Notes under the pieces: generated by a model
The model's database searches: none
Seen by the model: the letters and a program-made list of their open reading frames with translations, nothing else
Told to the model about the DNA's origin: nothing
Made by a program: the position numbers and the translations under genes
Assembly (NCBI GenBank): GCA_012274445.1
Contig: JAAROD010000094.1
Span: 982,259-1,046,258 of the forward strand
Direction of reading: 5' to 3'
From: Sclerotiophoma versabilis
Lineage: Eukaryota > Ascomycota > Dothideomycetes > Pleosporales > Didymellaceae
Length of the DNA: 64,000 nucleotides
In this document: one piece after another, positions 32,841-47,028 of the stretch
Numbering within the stretch: position 1 is the stretch's first letter
Layout: every line of letters starts with the position of its first letter

Positions 32841-35800
32841 GCTTCTTAAGCTTATAGTATATAAACTAACAGCTCTTATAGCTCTAGCTCTCTTAAGGTA
32901 GTTAGTATTACTTTTACTAATAAGCTACTAGTATCTAGGGGTATAACTACTTCTATAAGTTACTATTCTTTTTTTATAATATAGTTTAGTGCTAATAAGC
33001 TTATAAAGGTCTATAGACCTGCGTGTTACTTAGTATATAATAAAAGAGCTTCTAGTAGAAGGTTATAGTTTTAACAGAGACTAAAGAAGGAGCTTTAGAT
33101 TTAGGAGTTTAGTAGCAGGCACCTAAGAAGAGGGGGTTATTCTCTCTAGCAGTTAAATTAATTATTTACTTTCTCTTTTAACTACTCTTTTTATAACTCT
33201 ATAACCTATTATACCTTACTATTTATATTATAAAGGTTTAGGTAGGTTAAAAAGCGCTTATAAGCCTACCTAGAAAGTGCTTTTATTAACCTATTAGTAG
33301 GTATCTTACTTATTTTTATATAGGTTACTATAAAGGTACCTTTTATATACTCTTATTTAAGCTATATATTCTGTATATCTATATAGCACAGCTAGGTAGT
33401 AAGCTGCTTACTTTCTTCTACTACTAACTATATAGTTTACTAATTATTATAGAATATCTCCTAAGTAACCTCTAGGTTAAGGCAGAGCTTATAGAGAAAT
33501 TGCTTTAGAGTAGTACTCTTCTTAGCTATATACTTAAGAGCTAGTAGTTTAGCTTTAGTTATTAAGGTAGTTACTATAGACTGCCTAGCTACCTTCTATA
33601 TAATTAGGCTGCTAAAGAGCTATATAATATACCTCTAAGATAATTAATATAATTTACTATTATTAGTAAATAAAGCGTCTCTGTATATAAGAAGCTAGCT
33701 GCCTAAATAAGCTCTATACTATATACCTAGGTACTTAGTTCTATATAGGTAGCTAATAACTTAAGTAGCTGCTTAGAAGTAAGTAGCTCTAGAATTTATA
33801 AGATAGTAAGATAGCTAAGAAGCTACATACGCAACGTCTAGCTGTATTATAATTATAGTATATAATATTAACTCTACCTACTTCTAATAAGCCTTAATTT
33901 CTTACTTTAAAGCTTCTCCTATATACTTCTAAAGCTTAATTATAGAAAAGAAGATGCTTAGAAGTAACCCCTTCTCTAAAACCTTAAACTTAGTAGTAAG
34001 CTTCTTAATATAGGAGTTATAAGCAAGTGTTATTACTTAAGCTGCTTAATCTTATATAATATATACTTCTAAGAACTATTTAGCAGCTCTATAATCTATA
34101 ATCTAATATTTAGCTATTAATAAGCTTATTAACTACTCTATAGTTACTTAATTATCCTTATAATAGGTAAGGAGGATATTATTAATATAGAAGAGTAAGA
34201 TAATTTTTTACTTATTATTAAAGAATAAGCATAGCTCTTCTTTTAACACTATTAAACTAAGCTTCTAGAGGGTACTAGACAGCTTCTTATACTATAGAAT
34301 AGAGGAGTTCTAGAGACTATATAAAGCCTATAGTAGTAGTACTACCTACTTAGACTTCTTAAATCTATTAGGCAGCTTATATAGTACTAGTAGCTAGTCT
34401 TAGCAGCTTATATTAAGAAACGCGCTACTTATATTATACTATAGTAGCTCTAAATTAAACTAAGCTGCTATAGTAACTATAGTACAGAAGGACCTTATAG
34501 TAAGTATTATAGTATAGGTTAACTTAATTAAATTCTTTACCTAGAGGTCTCTGCATACGTATATTCTAGCTTTATATTTTATAAAGTAGCTGTCTTAATT
34601 AAGCTTATAAGTAAATACCTATTTAAGTAGTAGAGCTCTAGCCTAGAAGCTTATTTTGTTTATTTCTTTCTAGGTATTTTTCTTAGTAAGCGTTATAATC
34701 TCTTTTATATAGGCCTAGTAGAATAGAGCACCTAAAGAGTAATTAGTAAGCTCTTTTTATATATTAGGAACTAGAAGAAGCTGGTTATAGTATACCTGCT
34801 GCTTATTTTTAGCTAACAGTTTCTCTAACCTTATTACTAAGGCTGTAATAACTGCGTAGATTATAATAAGGTCTCTTCTCTAGTTTCTATACTTATTTAT
34901 ATAATTAAATAAGCTTCTAAGTAGCTAAAGGTAACTATCTTACTCTATTAAGCTTATTATAGTATATATGCCTACTTTATTATCTTCTCTAAGCTTATTA
35001 TGCTCTTAGTTATATAGCCTATAGCTTAATTATATTAGTAGGCTAATAGTTCTATACTAATTAGCATAGCTTATAGTTAGTTTACCTACTCTTATTAATC
35101 TCTAAGAAGGTATAAGAATAATTAGAGAGTTAGGTCTTCTTATTAGTAGATTATTATAATCCTTATTACCTACTAGAGAGCTCTCTTCTTTAATAGTAGA
35201 GTATACTTTCTATAAGCTTTTAGATAGGTGCTCTTCTATAAGAGCTTCCCTGCCTGCTGCTAGCTACTTAGGTTCTAGCGTTAGGTTAGGGGAGAGAAGG
35301 CCTAGTTCTTAGCGCTCTACGCAGATCTCTATTAGTTTACTAGCTAAGCTAACTAATTATATAGTTTCTACCTTAGGAGCTTACTTATTACTAGACTAGC
35401 CTTCTACTAATTAAGCTTCTCTTAAGAGCTTACCCCTAAGCTATTATATAGAGAGTAATTTAAGTAATAAATCTTCTCTCTTAGTAATAGAGAGCTTAAT
35501 TACTTCTTTTATATCTACTATCTTACTAGGCTTATAGAGGACTTCTATAACCTCTACTACTTCTATAACTAGAAGTATAGTTAACTTATTAACCTAGTTA
35601 TAAAAGAGCTTCTTATTAAAGGTTATATTACGTGTTATAATTACCTAGTTAAGTTAGAGTACCTATATATAGTATATATTAGAAGCTTAATAACTAATAA
35701 GGTAACTAATATAACCTCTTAGAGTAACTTTAAAGCTTCTCCTATTATAGCTAGCTGCTTATTCTCTATTTAAGGGATACGCTTAGCAGCTATATATATA

Positions 35801-38498
35801 TATCCTGCTCTAATTAAGTCTTAGATTAGCTATAAGTACTCTTACCTGCTTAGGTTAGTACTATTAAAAGTACTATATAAACTACTAATTAAGCTTCTTA
35901 TTTAGGCTATATAGCTTATTTAAGTGTATAGGACTTATATTATAGAGCTATATAGCAGCTATAATAACCTCTAGCTAGAGCTTTTTAGGTAGGTTTATAC
36001 TACTTCTTATTTTTATTAACTTAGTAATTATCTTCTATCTACCTCTCTCTACTGCGCTATTTAGCTTATATATATAAAAAAGTATATACTTAATATTAAT
36101 TTCTATATTAAGCACCTAGTGCTTATATGCAGAGCTCTCTTACTATAGTAGTATAGCTATATTATTATCTTAGCTAATCTTACAGATTTTAAGCTTATAC
36201 TAAGTAGCTACCTAGCTTAAAAAATTAGTAAGAACTTAGAGAATTTTAATTTAAGTCTTTCTCTATAGTAGGTATATAAAGAGCTTCTTACTATAGTACT
36301 CTTTAATTAAAAGTATTTATAACTTACCTTTATAGCCTAGAGGTATATTAAATAGGTCCTAGCTAATTTACTAGAAGAGGTAAGCTAGTTTTTTATACTT
36401 TCTTTATAATACTACCTACTTAGTATAAGTTATTATATAACTCTTATAATTCTTCTAAAGTACTTTAGCTATATATATACTATATACGCGCTTTATAAGT
36501 GCTTATAGAGCTTCTAAGCTAAAGTAGCTAGCTTTAGTATACTAGAAGCGCTTACTTAAGCTATAGAGATAGAAGTTATATAATTATTTTATTATTACTA
36601 TATTTAGAAAGCTTATAGGATAGTAAGAAAGAGGTTTATATTTAAGGAAAGTAAGGTTATAAGTATACTGCAGAGTAGTATATATAATACTTATATTAAG
36701 GTCTTTAATATATTCTACCTACAGAGTACTATTAAGCTCTAGGTACTATACCCTCTTTTCTTATAATTAAGCTTCTAAGATAATATTAATATAGAAACCT
36801 TTAACTATAATAATATCCTAAAGAAGTAGGTTCTTAGTATATAGGCTGCGCTTCCTATAAAGGGTATTCTTTAGTAAATAAGCTTCTTAGCCTACTATAG
36901 AAAATACTTAAGTGCCTACCTCTATAGTATTACTAGGATTAGATAGGCAGAAAAACCTAGGTATAAGGTGCTTAGTACTATTAACTAGGTGCATAGCAGC
37001 TTTATTATCTAGAATTATACTTTTAGAAAGTAGATAAGTATTAAAATCTATAAGGTTATATACCTCTAGAGTCTCTCTTATTAGCTAGGTGTTACTAAGA
37101 GTGCTTATTATTCTTAGGTTAATTAGAGCTGCTTGTATATTGCCTAGAAACTTAACTTATAGTATCCTAGCTACTAGTTAGGGACCTCCTAAGGCCTAGA
37201 TTAAGTAGTAAGTTTTTAAGTACTAGCTAAGTTGCTTAATTTCCTTCTTAAGGTCTTTAAACTCCCTATAATTAAGCTTCTAGAGTATTTACTAATAAGC
37301 TTAGTCTCTTAGTCTATATAGAGGTAAAGATAAGCCTATTACTATAGTCTTAAGTACTTAGCACTATATTAGTTTCTATAGGTAGGTATAACTCTTAGTC
37401 TTATAGAAGTAACTATAGCCTATTTATTTTAAACTTAAGCTGTTAGGCTTCTCTATAGAAGCTCCTTAGGTGTCTAATTAATTACTAAAGGTTATAAATA
37501 CTTTTAGGTTATTTTTACTTAACCTAATTATATATTTATATATTAAGCTACTAAAGACTCTACTTACTTAGTCTAAATTAAGCATTTTAAGCTCTAGGAT
37601 AGTATCCTAGATAATCCTTTAGTGCATAGTATAAGCCTATTCTAGAGTAATTCTATACTCTAATATATTAAGAAAATCTTAAATAGTAAGCTCTCTATTA
37701 ACTTCTATAAGCTTATAAGACTTAGCTCTTATATATAGGTATAACTACTTCTAGTACTAGTCTTATAGAGTAGCTTATTCTTACCTAGTTACTTTAAGGT
37801 AGGCTTTATACTCTACTCTAACTTAGTTCTTAGTACTTAGTATAGTAGGAGTAAGCTTCTAGTATAGTGCTTATATAAGTAATTACAGTATAGTCTTATT
37901 ATTAGTAATAAGCTACACTATTACTAGTAAGATAATTAATAGAGCTACTATAGTATTAACCTAGTTCTATAGTTTCTAAAGACACTCTACCTTAGCAGCC
38001 TACTTACTTATTTATATTTTATATTTTATAAGCTTATAGTTATATGCCTTAAGGCTTAATTAAGCTTTAGTAGGTTAAGTAGACTAGCTATAGGTAGCTT
38101 GTGTATGTAGGCAGTTATTATAGGTTAAGCTAGTTAATAGATGCCTAGCAGCTTCTAGCTCTATAATTAAGCTAATAGTAGGTAGCTTAGAGGCTCCTTT
38201 ATACATACCTAGTATATTAGAGGTGTTTAGGTTAATAAGATTCTACACATTATATAGCTTAGCGTGCTAGGTAAGCTAAATATACTAATTAGGCTAGTTA
38301 TTTCTAGAGTATAGCTAGTAGGCACTAGCTAGTATAGCTAATAAAGCTTATAAGCTGTAGTTAACTAGCTTACCTATTATTTAGTTTAGTAGTAGGGTAA
38401 AAGAGAGTTTTAATTAGAGTAGTTAAGTATTATCTAAAAGGCTTAATTAGCTAAGTATGCAGAGAGATCTACTACTCTTTAGAAGCTAGGCTTATAAC

Positions 38499-38790
38499 TG
38501 TTAATAAGCTTATAGTATAATACTTAGGTAATTAAATAATTAATTAGTGCCTATCTATCTAGACATAATAACTGTTTATATATAAAGAAAATATTATTAG
38601 TTATATAACTCTAGAATTAAGCTTATAGGTAGTAGTAGGTCTACTTAACTATAGTTAGCTTAACTACTAAGCTTCTTAAGAGTTAGCTATAAGCTTAGGC
38701 GCACAGGCTTATACTTTAGGTAATACCTAGCTCTAATATAACAACGCCTTACTTAGCCTAGTAGTAAGCTAGCAGCTTGCTTATGTAATA
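38499..38790. repeat. Right LTR of the copia element
   Basis: 292 bp starting TGTTAATAAGC; partner of 31337-31628. In the element's minus sense this is the 5' LTR. Confidence 0.85.
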
Positions 38791-38940
38791 TAAACTTAAT
38801 TAACTAAGTTAAATATAAACTTTAAAGGTTATATTCCTATATACTATATACTTACTAGAAGATAATACTTATTAATAAGTAACTAGAGTTAGTCTAATAA
38901 AATATATAGTATTACTTATTAATAAGTAATAATATATAAT
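38791..38940. repeat. Gypsy-type LTR, second segment
   Basis: Continues the LTR interrupted at 31336 (aaacttaattaactaag onward) and includes two ACTTATTAATAAGT palindromes. It is interrupted again at 38941 by the short LTR element, whose left target duplication ATAAT is 38936-38940. Confidence 0.75.
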
Positions 38941-39177
38941 TATTATAGGCTAGGTTCTAGCTCTATATACGCGCTATATAGTGTATATAGCTATTATTAT
39001 ATAATTTCTACCTTAAGCCTCTAATTAATATATAGTTAGCTCTATTTAGTTCTTATATAATATAACTCTACAGCCTATATATAGAACTCTATTAATTAAT
39101 CTTAGTTCTGTATACTAGTTACTAGTTAGTTCCTGCATACAGCTTCTATATAGTATTAGAGGTAATAGCCCTATATA
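38941..39177. repeat. Left 237-bp LTR of the short element
   Basis: Aligns end to end with 40222-40458, with mostly transition differences. Confidence 0.8.
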
Positions 39178-40221
39178 TATTAATTAATTACTCTAGCTAG
39201 CTAGCTAGCTAGCTAGCTAGAGACTATCTTTTATAATATCTAGCTAAGATTAGTTATCTCTATTATTACTTATATAATAGTTATAATAAGAACTCTAGAA
39301 CTAGTAAGTAGAAATTTAGTTACTCTGTACAGACCTAACAGCTTCTTACTAGAACCTGCTTTAGGTTTAATAACAGCTCTCTATATAACTAGAATTAGTA
39401 CTCTACCTACTAAACTCTCTATACTTTAATAGAAAGCTATATACACTCTATATATAGTTACTATCTATTTAAGCTAAGCTTAGATTAGAACGCCTCTTTA
39501 GAGTAAATATATTTAACTACGTATAGAATAGACTTAAGCAGCCTTAGCAGGCCTCTATTCTTTACCTCTGCTAGCTAGTAGAAGATACTTAGTCTTAGGA
39601 TCTAGATACTATCTTCTCTTTCTTCTAACGCCTCTGCTACAACCTCTAGAAACAGTAAGAAGCTATCTAATATTTCTCCTCTGTATAGTAAAGAGATAAT
39701 AAGTCTCTTATTATATACCTTGCACGCTTTAAACGTTTAATATATAAGGTAAATATATCTTTCTAGCCTGCTATATTCTGTATTACATCTCTCTACTAAG
39801 AACTCTATTAGTCTCTCTACTAGTCTCTTAAAGAGTTAACTAACTCTCTATATAACCTTCTTTATAACTAATATATAGAGCTTATATAAGCTTATAACTA
39901 TTATATATAATAACCTATTTCTAGTCTAAAACCTTCTTATATAGATATATATAAGATAGAAGGTATTAAGATAGGTATAGTATATTCTACTAGATTCTAC
40001 TAATTCTTAACCTTATTAACAAAACACTAATTTTTCTACCTTAAGAATAACCTATGCCTCTACTGTAGATTATATAACTACTAGATTATAAGTTACCTAT
40101 AATTCTCTTACTAGAATACTCTTCTAGGTATAACACGTATAGATATAACCTATATAAATAAGTCTATAGTATATAGTATAACTCTAAATACACTATATAG
40201 CTTCTCTTAGAAGAGAGGTAT

Positions 40222-40458
40222 TATTATAGGCTAGGTCCTAGCTCTATACACGTGCTATATAGTGTATATAGCTATTATTATATAATTTCTGCCTTAAGCC
40301 TCTAATTAATATATAGTTAGCTCTATTTAGTTCTTATATAATATAACTCTATAGCCTATATATAGAACTTTATTAATTAATCTTAGTTCTATATACTAGT
40401 TACTAGTTAGTTTCTATATATAGCTTCTATATAGTATTAGAGGTAATAGCTCTATATA
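40222..40458. repeat. Right 237-bp LTR of the short element
   Basis: Partner of 38941-39177, followed at once by the target duplication ATAAT. Confidence 0.8.
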
Positions 40459-40536
40459 ATAATACTTATTAATAAGTAAGTTATATATATTATACTTACT
40501 AATAAGTATATTATATAACTATATAAAGAAAGATTC

Positions 40537-41034
40537 TATTAAAGTTATACTTTTAAGTAAAGCTTATAAGTACTATTTATATTAGTTTTTAGAAATAAGC
40601 GCTAGTATAGAAAGGTCTATAAGAGTTAAGGTTATTACCTAGTGTAACACTATAATAATAGAGGGTAATAATAAGTAGTATAGAGTAGACTATCTAGCTT
40701 AAGAGTTAGAGTTAAGATTCTAAAGATAAACTTAATTAACTAAGTTAAATATAAACTATAAAGGTTATATTTCTACTAACTATATACTTACTAGGAGATA
40801 ATACTTATTAATAAGTAACTAGAGTTAGTCTAATAAAATATATAGTGTTACTTACTAATAAGTAATAATATATAATACTTATTAATAAGTAAGTTATATA
40901 TATTATACTTATTAATAAGTATATTACGTAACTATATAAAGAGGGTTCTTTCTAGCTCTGCCTCTAGTTTATAAGTAAGAGCTATAGTTAGCTACTTAAT
41001 TACTATACTACTTTATCTGCACAGGATTATAATA
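40537..41034. repeat. Left LTR of gypsy copy 1
   Basis: 498 bp, from TATTAAAG (RIP-altered TGTTAAAG) to ATTATAATA (altered ...ACA). It is the 3' LTR in the minus sense. The adjoining internal sequence, read on the minus strand, is purine-rich, as expected for a polypurine tract. It contains four ACTTATTAATAAGT-type palindromes. Confidence 0.8.
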
Positions 41035-44000
41035 CTATTCTTTTTCTTCTTTAGGTTTATTCTTAAACTATATAACTAGAATCTAGGCTTATATAAAACT
41101 AAGCTTATTTCTATATCTAGTAACTAGTATATTAAGATATCTTCTTATACCTATAATCTTTAACTTAGTCTAGAAATTTATTAAGCTAATACTTCTACTA
41201 AAGTCTCTTATAACTATTATTTCTTTAAAGGCTATAAGTACTATATTATACTAAATACTATAAAGTATCTAAAGTATACTAAGTATATAAAGGCTAAGAA
41301 GCCTTATATTAATATATTATAGAAGTTACTAGATTATACTTATAAAGAGTATAAAAAGAAGGTAAAAGAAGATAAAACCTTATTAGTAACTATTATTACG
41401 CAGTTATTATAAAATAAGAAGATTCTAAAATAAGCTAAGAATTGCGCATAATAAAAGGCACTGTGTATAGTAAATAAAATAGCTAAATTAGAAGAACTAG
41501 ATTTTACTAAGAAGATAGATTATTTAGTAGTGTTAATAGGTATATATACCTTACCTATAACCTAAGCTACTCTTAGGCTTATTAAGAAGTTTATTATAAA
41601 TTATAGTATCTTTATACTAATTAGTAGTAGTTTATAAGGTACGTTAGAGGCTTCTATATATTTTCTAATTCTAGGTATTCTAACTACTTAACTAGGTATT
41701 AAATACCTTTTTTAGTTCTCTAATATATTATTATTTTTTTAACTTTCTACTTATTATTACTGTTAGCTTAGTAGTAGAAGTCTTTTAAGATTAGTATTCT
41801 TAGATTAGTAGGTTCTAATAGTAAGATATAGAATACTAGGTAAATCTTTATATTCTTAGGTAGCTTAAGTTAATAGTTAACTAGGCTAATTTATTTAGAA
41901 ATAAAAAATAGTCTAACCTTAACCTTATCTAGTTTTTTTATTACTTTTTATATTCTAAGATTTTTTATAAGAAGATAGACCTTATCTCTCTTTTTTAGCT
42001 AAGGTACTATTTTTTATTTCTAGTTAATATATAAAATAGCTTGTTCCTAAGCTTATATAATATTTTTAAGTAATTTCTAGTATACTTCCTTTAGTTTAAC
42101 TACTAAAGCTATTACTAATTCTATCTAAATAAGGTAATTAAGAGATTAAGTAAACAGATTTAGGTGTCTTCTATAGTTTATAAAGAATAGTATTATACCT
42201 ATTACTTCTAATAGCTTATTATTATATATAATTTATACTATAGATAAGAGTAAAACCTAGTTATCTTATTTCTAGTTACTATAGATTTAAAGGTATATTT
42301 CTATAGTTTAATTTATTCTTTCTATCTATCTATCTATCTACAGATAATAGGCTATAGATAGCTTTTTCTTAGTACCTAATATATTAAGTATTATAGTCTA
42401 ATAGTTTAATATAAAAAGCTTATCTCTATTACTAATAATTAATTTAGGTATTCTATAGTAGTAAATAATCTAATTAATAAATACTATAGCTAGCTGCTAT
42501 ATAGTATAGCTATATCTAAATAGTATTATCTTAGTATATTTAGTAAATTAATCTACTATAATAAAGATTAAGTTATAGGTATATCCTATAATAAGGTTCT
42601 TAGAGGGTAGTAGCTATATAATAAAATCTATTATAATATTTATCTATAGTACTATAGGTAGCTTTATTACCTATACTTTTCTATACTTAGTATATATACT
42701 ATACTTATTCTACTAGCACTATACGCAGTTTCTAATAAACTTAGTAACTTTATTCTTTATATTAGAAAACTTATAATATTACTTAATAAGTTCTATAGTA
42801 TAAGTAATACTAGAGTATCTATATAGTATATTATTATAATATCTTAAGATAACTTCTTCTTAAAGTTCCTCTAGTACTTACTTAGAAATATATTATTTCT
42901 ACTAAACTTATATTACTAAATTAAGCTACTATATTAGTCCTAAAGACCTATCTTTATTAACTCTAAGAATAGTAAACTTATTAATTATTTTTTTACTTAT
43001 AAGTTTATAGTATTAGCTAAGTATATCTACTCTACTATTTTCTTTTCCTAGTATGTATAGAATCTTAAACTTATACTAACTAAGCATTTCTAACTAGCAT
43101 ACTTACTATTAGTTTAGAACCTTAGTAGTAGTAAAATATACTAAGTTCTTATAATCTATATAGATAGTAAGTTCTAAGTAGCTTTCTGCATATACTCTTT
43201 AATATTATAATATATTAATAATAGCTATAAGCTCTTTATTATATATATTATAACGTTCTTCTAGTACTATAAACTTTCTTAAGTAGTAGGTAATTAGGTG
43301 CTATTAACTGTCTTGTTCTTAAGTAATATATACTTCTAATACTAAATCTAAAGTATTTATCTTAAGGCTTATAGGTTTACTACTTCTAAATATAATTAGT
43401 ATAGAAGGCTCTATATATACTTACTTAAGTAATTAGAAAGTATTCTCTTATACTTATTTCTACTTAAAGAGTATATTCTTCTGCATAAGTCTTATAAGCA
43501 GTAAGGCCTTTATAGAGTAGTCTTTAATAAAGTATTAATTAAAGTTAATAAACCTAAGAAATTCTTAAATTCTCTTAACTATAGTAGGTGTTAGCTAATT
43601 CTTTACAACCTAGATTTTCTTTTTACTTATCTTAACTCTATATCTTTCTATAATATAGCTAAGAGATTTTACTTCTTTCTTATACTATTTATATTTCTCT
43701 AGCTTTAACCTAAGGTCTGCTATTACTAAGTATTCTAATACTTATTATATATAGACCTTATATTTCTCTAGTATCTTACTATATACTAGAATATTATTAA
43801 GGTATACTACTACTATAATATCTAGGTATGCCTACAGCATATTATTAATTAGTACCTAATATACTACTAGTGCATTAGTTAGCCTAAATAGTATAACTAT
43901 ATACTTATAATAACTATAATAGATTCTAAATACTATCTTTTATTCTTTACCTTTCTTTATATATATAAGGTTATATACTCTATATAAGTTAAGTATAGTA

Positions 44001-47000
44001 AAGAACTTTACTTCTAATAGCTAGTTCTATAACTTAGATATATTAGGTAGTAGATAATAATTCTTAATAGTAATATTATTTAGCTTTTAGTAGTTAATAT
44101 AAAGCCTTAGCTTATAATCTTTCTTTAGTATAAATAGAATAAGAAATTCTACTAGAGATTTAGATTTTTAAATAAACTCTTTTATAAGGTTTTCCTTAAT
44201 ATACTTATATAGTATCTTAAGCTTCTTCTTAAATAACTAGTATATAGGCCTAAAGAGTAGTTTTTCTCTTTCTTAAGTTTAATCTTATAATTCTAAGATT
44301 AATACTTAGGTAGTGCTTTTATAGATAACTCTTCTTTAAATATCTAGGTATACTATTTATATATATCTAGTATACTAGAAGGTATACTCTTATTCTTCTT
44401 AACTATTATAGAAAGGCTTCTTTTATCTATATAGTTAACTACTTTATCTTAGTATATCTTATATATTAAAGAGATATTATAAATCTTCTTTTTATTTACT
44501 AGCTATTATATATACTACGTAGTCTTTAATATATTAGTACTATATTTATATTATCTTAATAAAAGTCTTTTCTATATTTAGTTTATTTCTAATTTAAACT
44601 TCTATAACTAAAGAAGTTCTAGTATAATATTATATATACTCTTTATAAAGACATCTAGAGTTAGTTTCTTATAGTGCCTTTATATCTCTAGAAAAGCTAC
44701 TATTACCTTATATATAATATATAGCTCTTCTAGTATTAATTTTCTATTAACTACTTAAAGTAAATAGGTATATTTCTTTATATATAGTATAAGGCCTGCT
44801 TAGTATATTACTATCTAGAATATATAGTTTACCTATGCTTCTAAGTCTAAGAATACTAATAATACTACTCTATTTAACTTAATAGGTAGTCTAATAAGTA
44901 AGCTATTTCTAATAGTATTAAGAGATTACTTAGTAGAGTACTCTTTTAGTACTTACTTAAAAAAGTCTTCTTATTACTAAATCTATAAATAATCTTACTA
45001 CCTTTATATAGCTTATAGTTAAGGTAAAGATAATATTACTAATATAGATTATAGTATAAGCTATTAATAACTAATTATATATATATAATTTTCTAATAGT
45101 TATCTATACCTAGAAATTATAGCTTAGAATACTTATTCTAGAGGTGTATTTTATATATATTATTTTTATAATTATACTACTGTTTTCTATATATAGTTTT
45201 AGAAGTTAAAAACTATTCTACTTTTAGCTTTTCTAACTTATATATATATTAGGTATTATATATATATACTATTTATAATAGCTATCTATAATTTAGATTT
45301 TAGTAGTCTAAGGTATACTCTAGTTATAGGTTTAGAAGTAATACTAGCTTTCTATTAAAGTTAGGCTTATTTTAACTTTAGTTATTATTTACTTATTACT
45401 TAAGCTTCTATTATATAGCGTAGTTACTAGTACTAAGTTTATTAAAATTATATTTCTACTAACCCTATAAGGATTTACTTAGGTTATTAACCTATTATTA
45501 TTCTATATAAGTTTAAAGTGCTAATTATTATAGTTTCTTATTAATACTTTTAGTAATCTAATTATAGTTTTCTTAAAAAGTAGTGTTATTATCTTAGAAT
45601 TATAATATATAAGTTATACATCTATATACTTATTAAATTTATATATATCTATTTATACTAACTTTTCTTTATATTAGAAGCGTAGATAATACCTCTATCT
45701 ACTTCTTATTAAGTAGTGTTACGTAGTTATTAGAATACTATAGGCTGTTTATACTTATATACCTTTAACTCTTATATATATACTTATTCTATCTATTATA
45801 ATAGTTATTCTATTAGGTCCTGCAGGTGCTTCTACTGTTTATCTAACTATTAGTATAGTATAGGTACTTAGCTTTAGATATCTCTTATATTCTTATTAGA
45901 TAGTATAATATAGTTATTATTAGGTCTAGTTTTAGAGTCTTCTATAAGACATTCTATATTATTAGTAAGAACCTTTTATTTATTACTAGTATCTATATTC
46001 TTATAGGTAAGTATATTAAGTTATTAAACTACTTTATTCTTTAATTAATAATACTTAGTATAGTAGCTTTACTTACTATATTTATAATAAGTTATACTAG
46101 ACTTATTCTTTCTATTACTACTCTTATTTTTCTAATTCTCTAGTTCTAGTTCTTTTTTAATATTAGATAGGTTTATAGCTTAAGAGCTATAGTATCTACT
46201 ACTAGTATTACTATATACGCGTTAACTAGTATTTAGTTAATAGTAGTTACTTCTATAATTTTCTTAGTTAAGGTTATTATACTATAGGTTATATAAAGGT
46301 ATATAAGTAATATAAGCTAGTATTTATATATATATATTCTTCTATAATTTCTATTATAGTTTATATAATTTAATATTAATATTAATTACTATATTAACTA
46401 GAAAGTTAAAGTTATTAGTAGATGCAGTAGTCTGTATTAATTCCTTCTTAACTTATAGTTTTAATCTCTATTAAAATATTATTATTAATATAGTATTATT
46501 CTAGCTAGTATACGTAGCTAGCTGCTAGAACCTAGTAGTATAGTTAGTAGCTAATATAGTTTACTTAATGCACTAGATATTATAACTTATAATAGTTAGT
46601 TTATTATATACTCTAAATACTTAGCGTATCTATTTCTTAAATAGGTTAAAATCTTTAATCTATATATTAATATTAGTAGATATTTCTTCTTTATAGTAAT
46701 ACTTAATAAAGAGTTTAATCTATATAAATACTAAACTTTTTATAAATATAGAAATAAGTATTATATACTTTTTCTTAGAGATATATTCTCTCTAGAATAT
46801 AAAGAAGAGGTTAAACCTAATAAGCTAGTCTTCTAATTTTTAATAAATACTATTAAAGGTCTTAGACTTAGCTACTAGGTATATACTTATAGATATAGAG
46901 GCTATTATACCTCTATTTAATTCTTTATCTATATTAAAGTTATTATTAATATAATTATATAATATATTAGAGTTACTAAGAGTAGTATAGAATTTTAAAG

Positions 47001-47028
47001 TAGTACTTATCTTTAGAGGTATTTAAAG

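Larger units (their letters stand above)
31337..38790 (-). mobile_element. Ty1/copia-type LTR retrotransposon, RIP-mutated
   Basis: A 7454-bp element with LTRs of equal length, 31337-31628 and 38499-38790 (292 bp each). The right LTR keeps the canonical TG start; the left has TA, a RIP change. The flanking 5-bp target duplication reads CAAAC on the left (31332-31336) and TAAAC on the right (38791-38795), differing by one CpA-to-TpA change. Coding sense is minus: at 34203-34150 the reverse-transcriptase box reads ILLFYINNILLTYYKDN, where copia enzymes have YVDD; every change is TpG to TpA or CpA to TpA. Stops are everywhere, so the element is dead. About 1.7 kb between the polymerase end and the left LTR is unusually long and contains trinucleotide repeats (32330-32390 and 32635-32662). 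Confidence 0.85.
38941..40458. mobile_element. Short LTR element, probably non-autonomous
   Basis: Two direct repeats of exactly 237 bp, 38941-39177 and 40222-40458, enclose 1044 bp. The repeats begin TATTATAGGCTAGG and end CTATATA, consistent with RIP-altered TG...CA ends. The 5-bp target duplication ATAAT is present at 38936-38940 and 40459-40463. The inner region is too short for a polymerase and shows no recognisable protein. A (ctag)n microsatellite lies just inside the left LTR (39191-39222). It fits a TRIM/LARD-like element that borrowed enzymes from another retrotransposon; the family is unknown to me. Confidence 0.8.
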
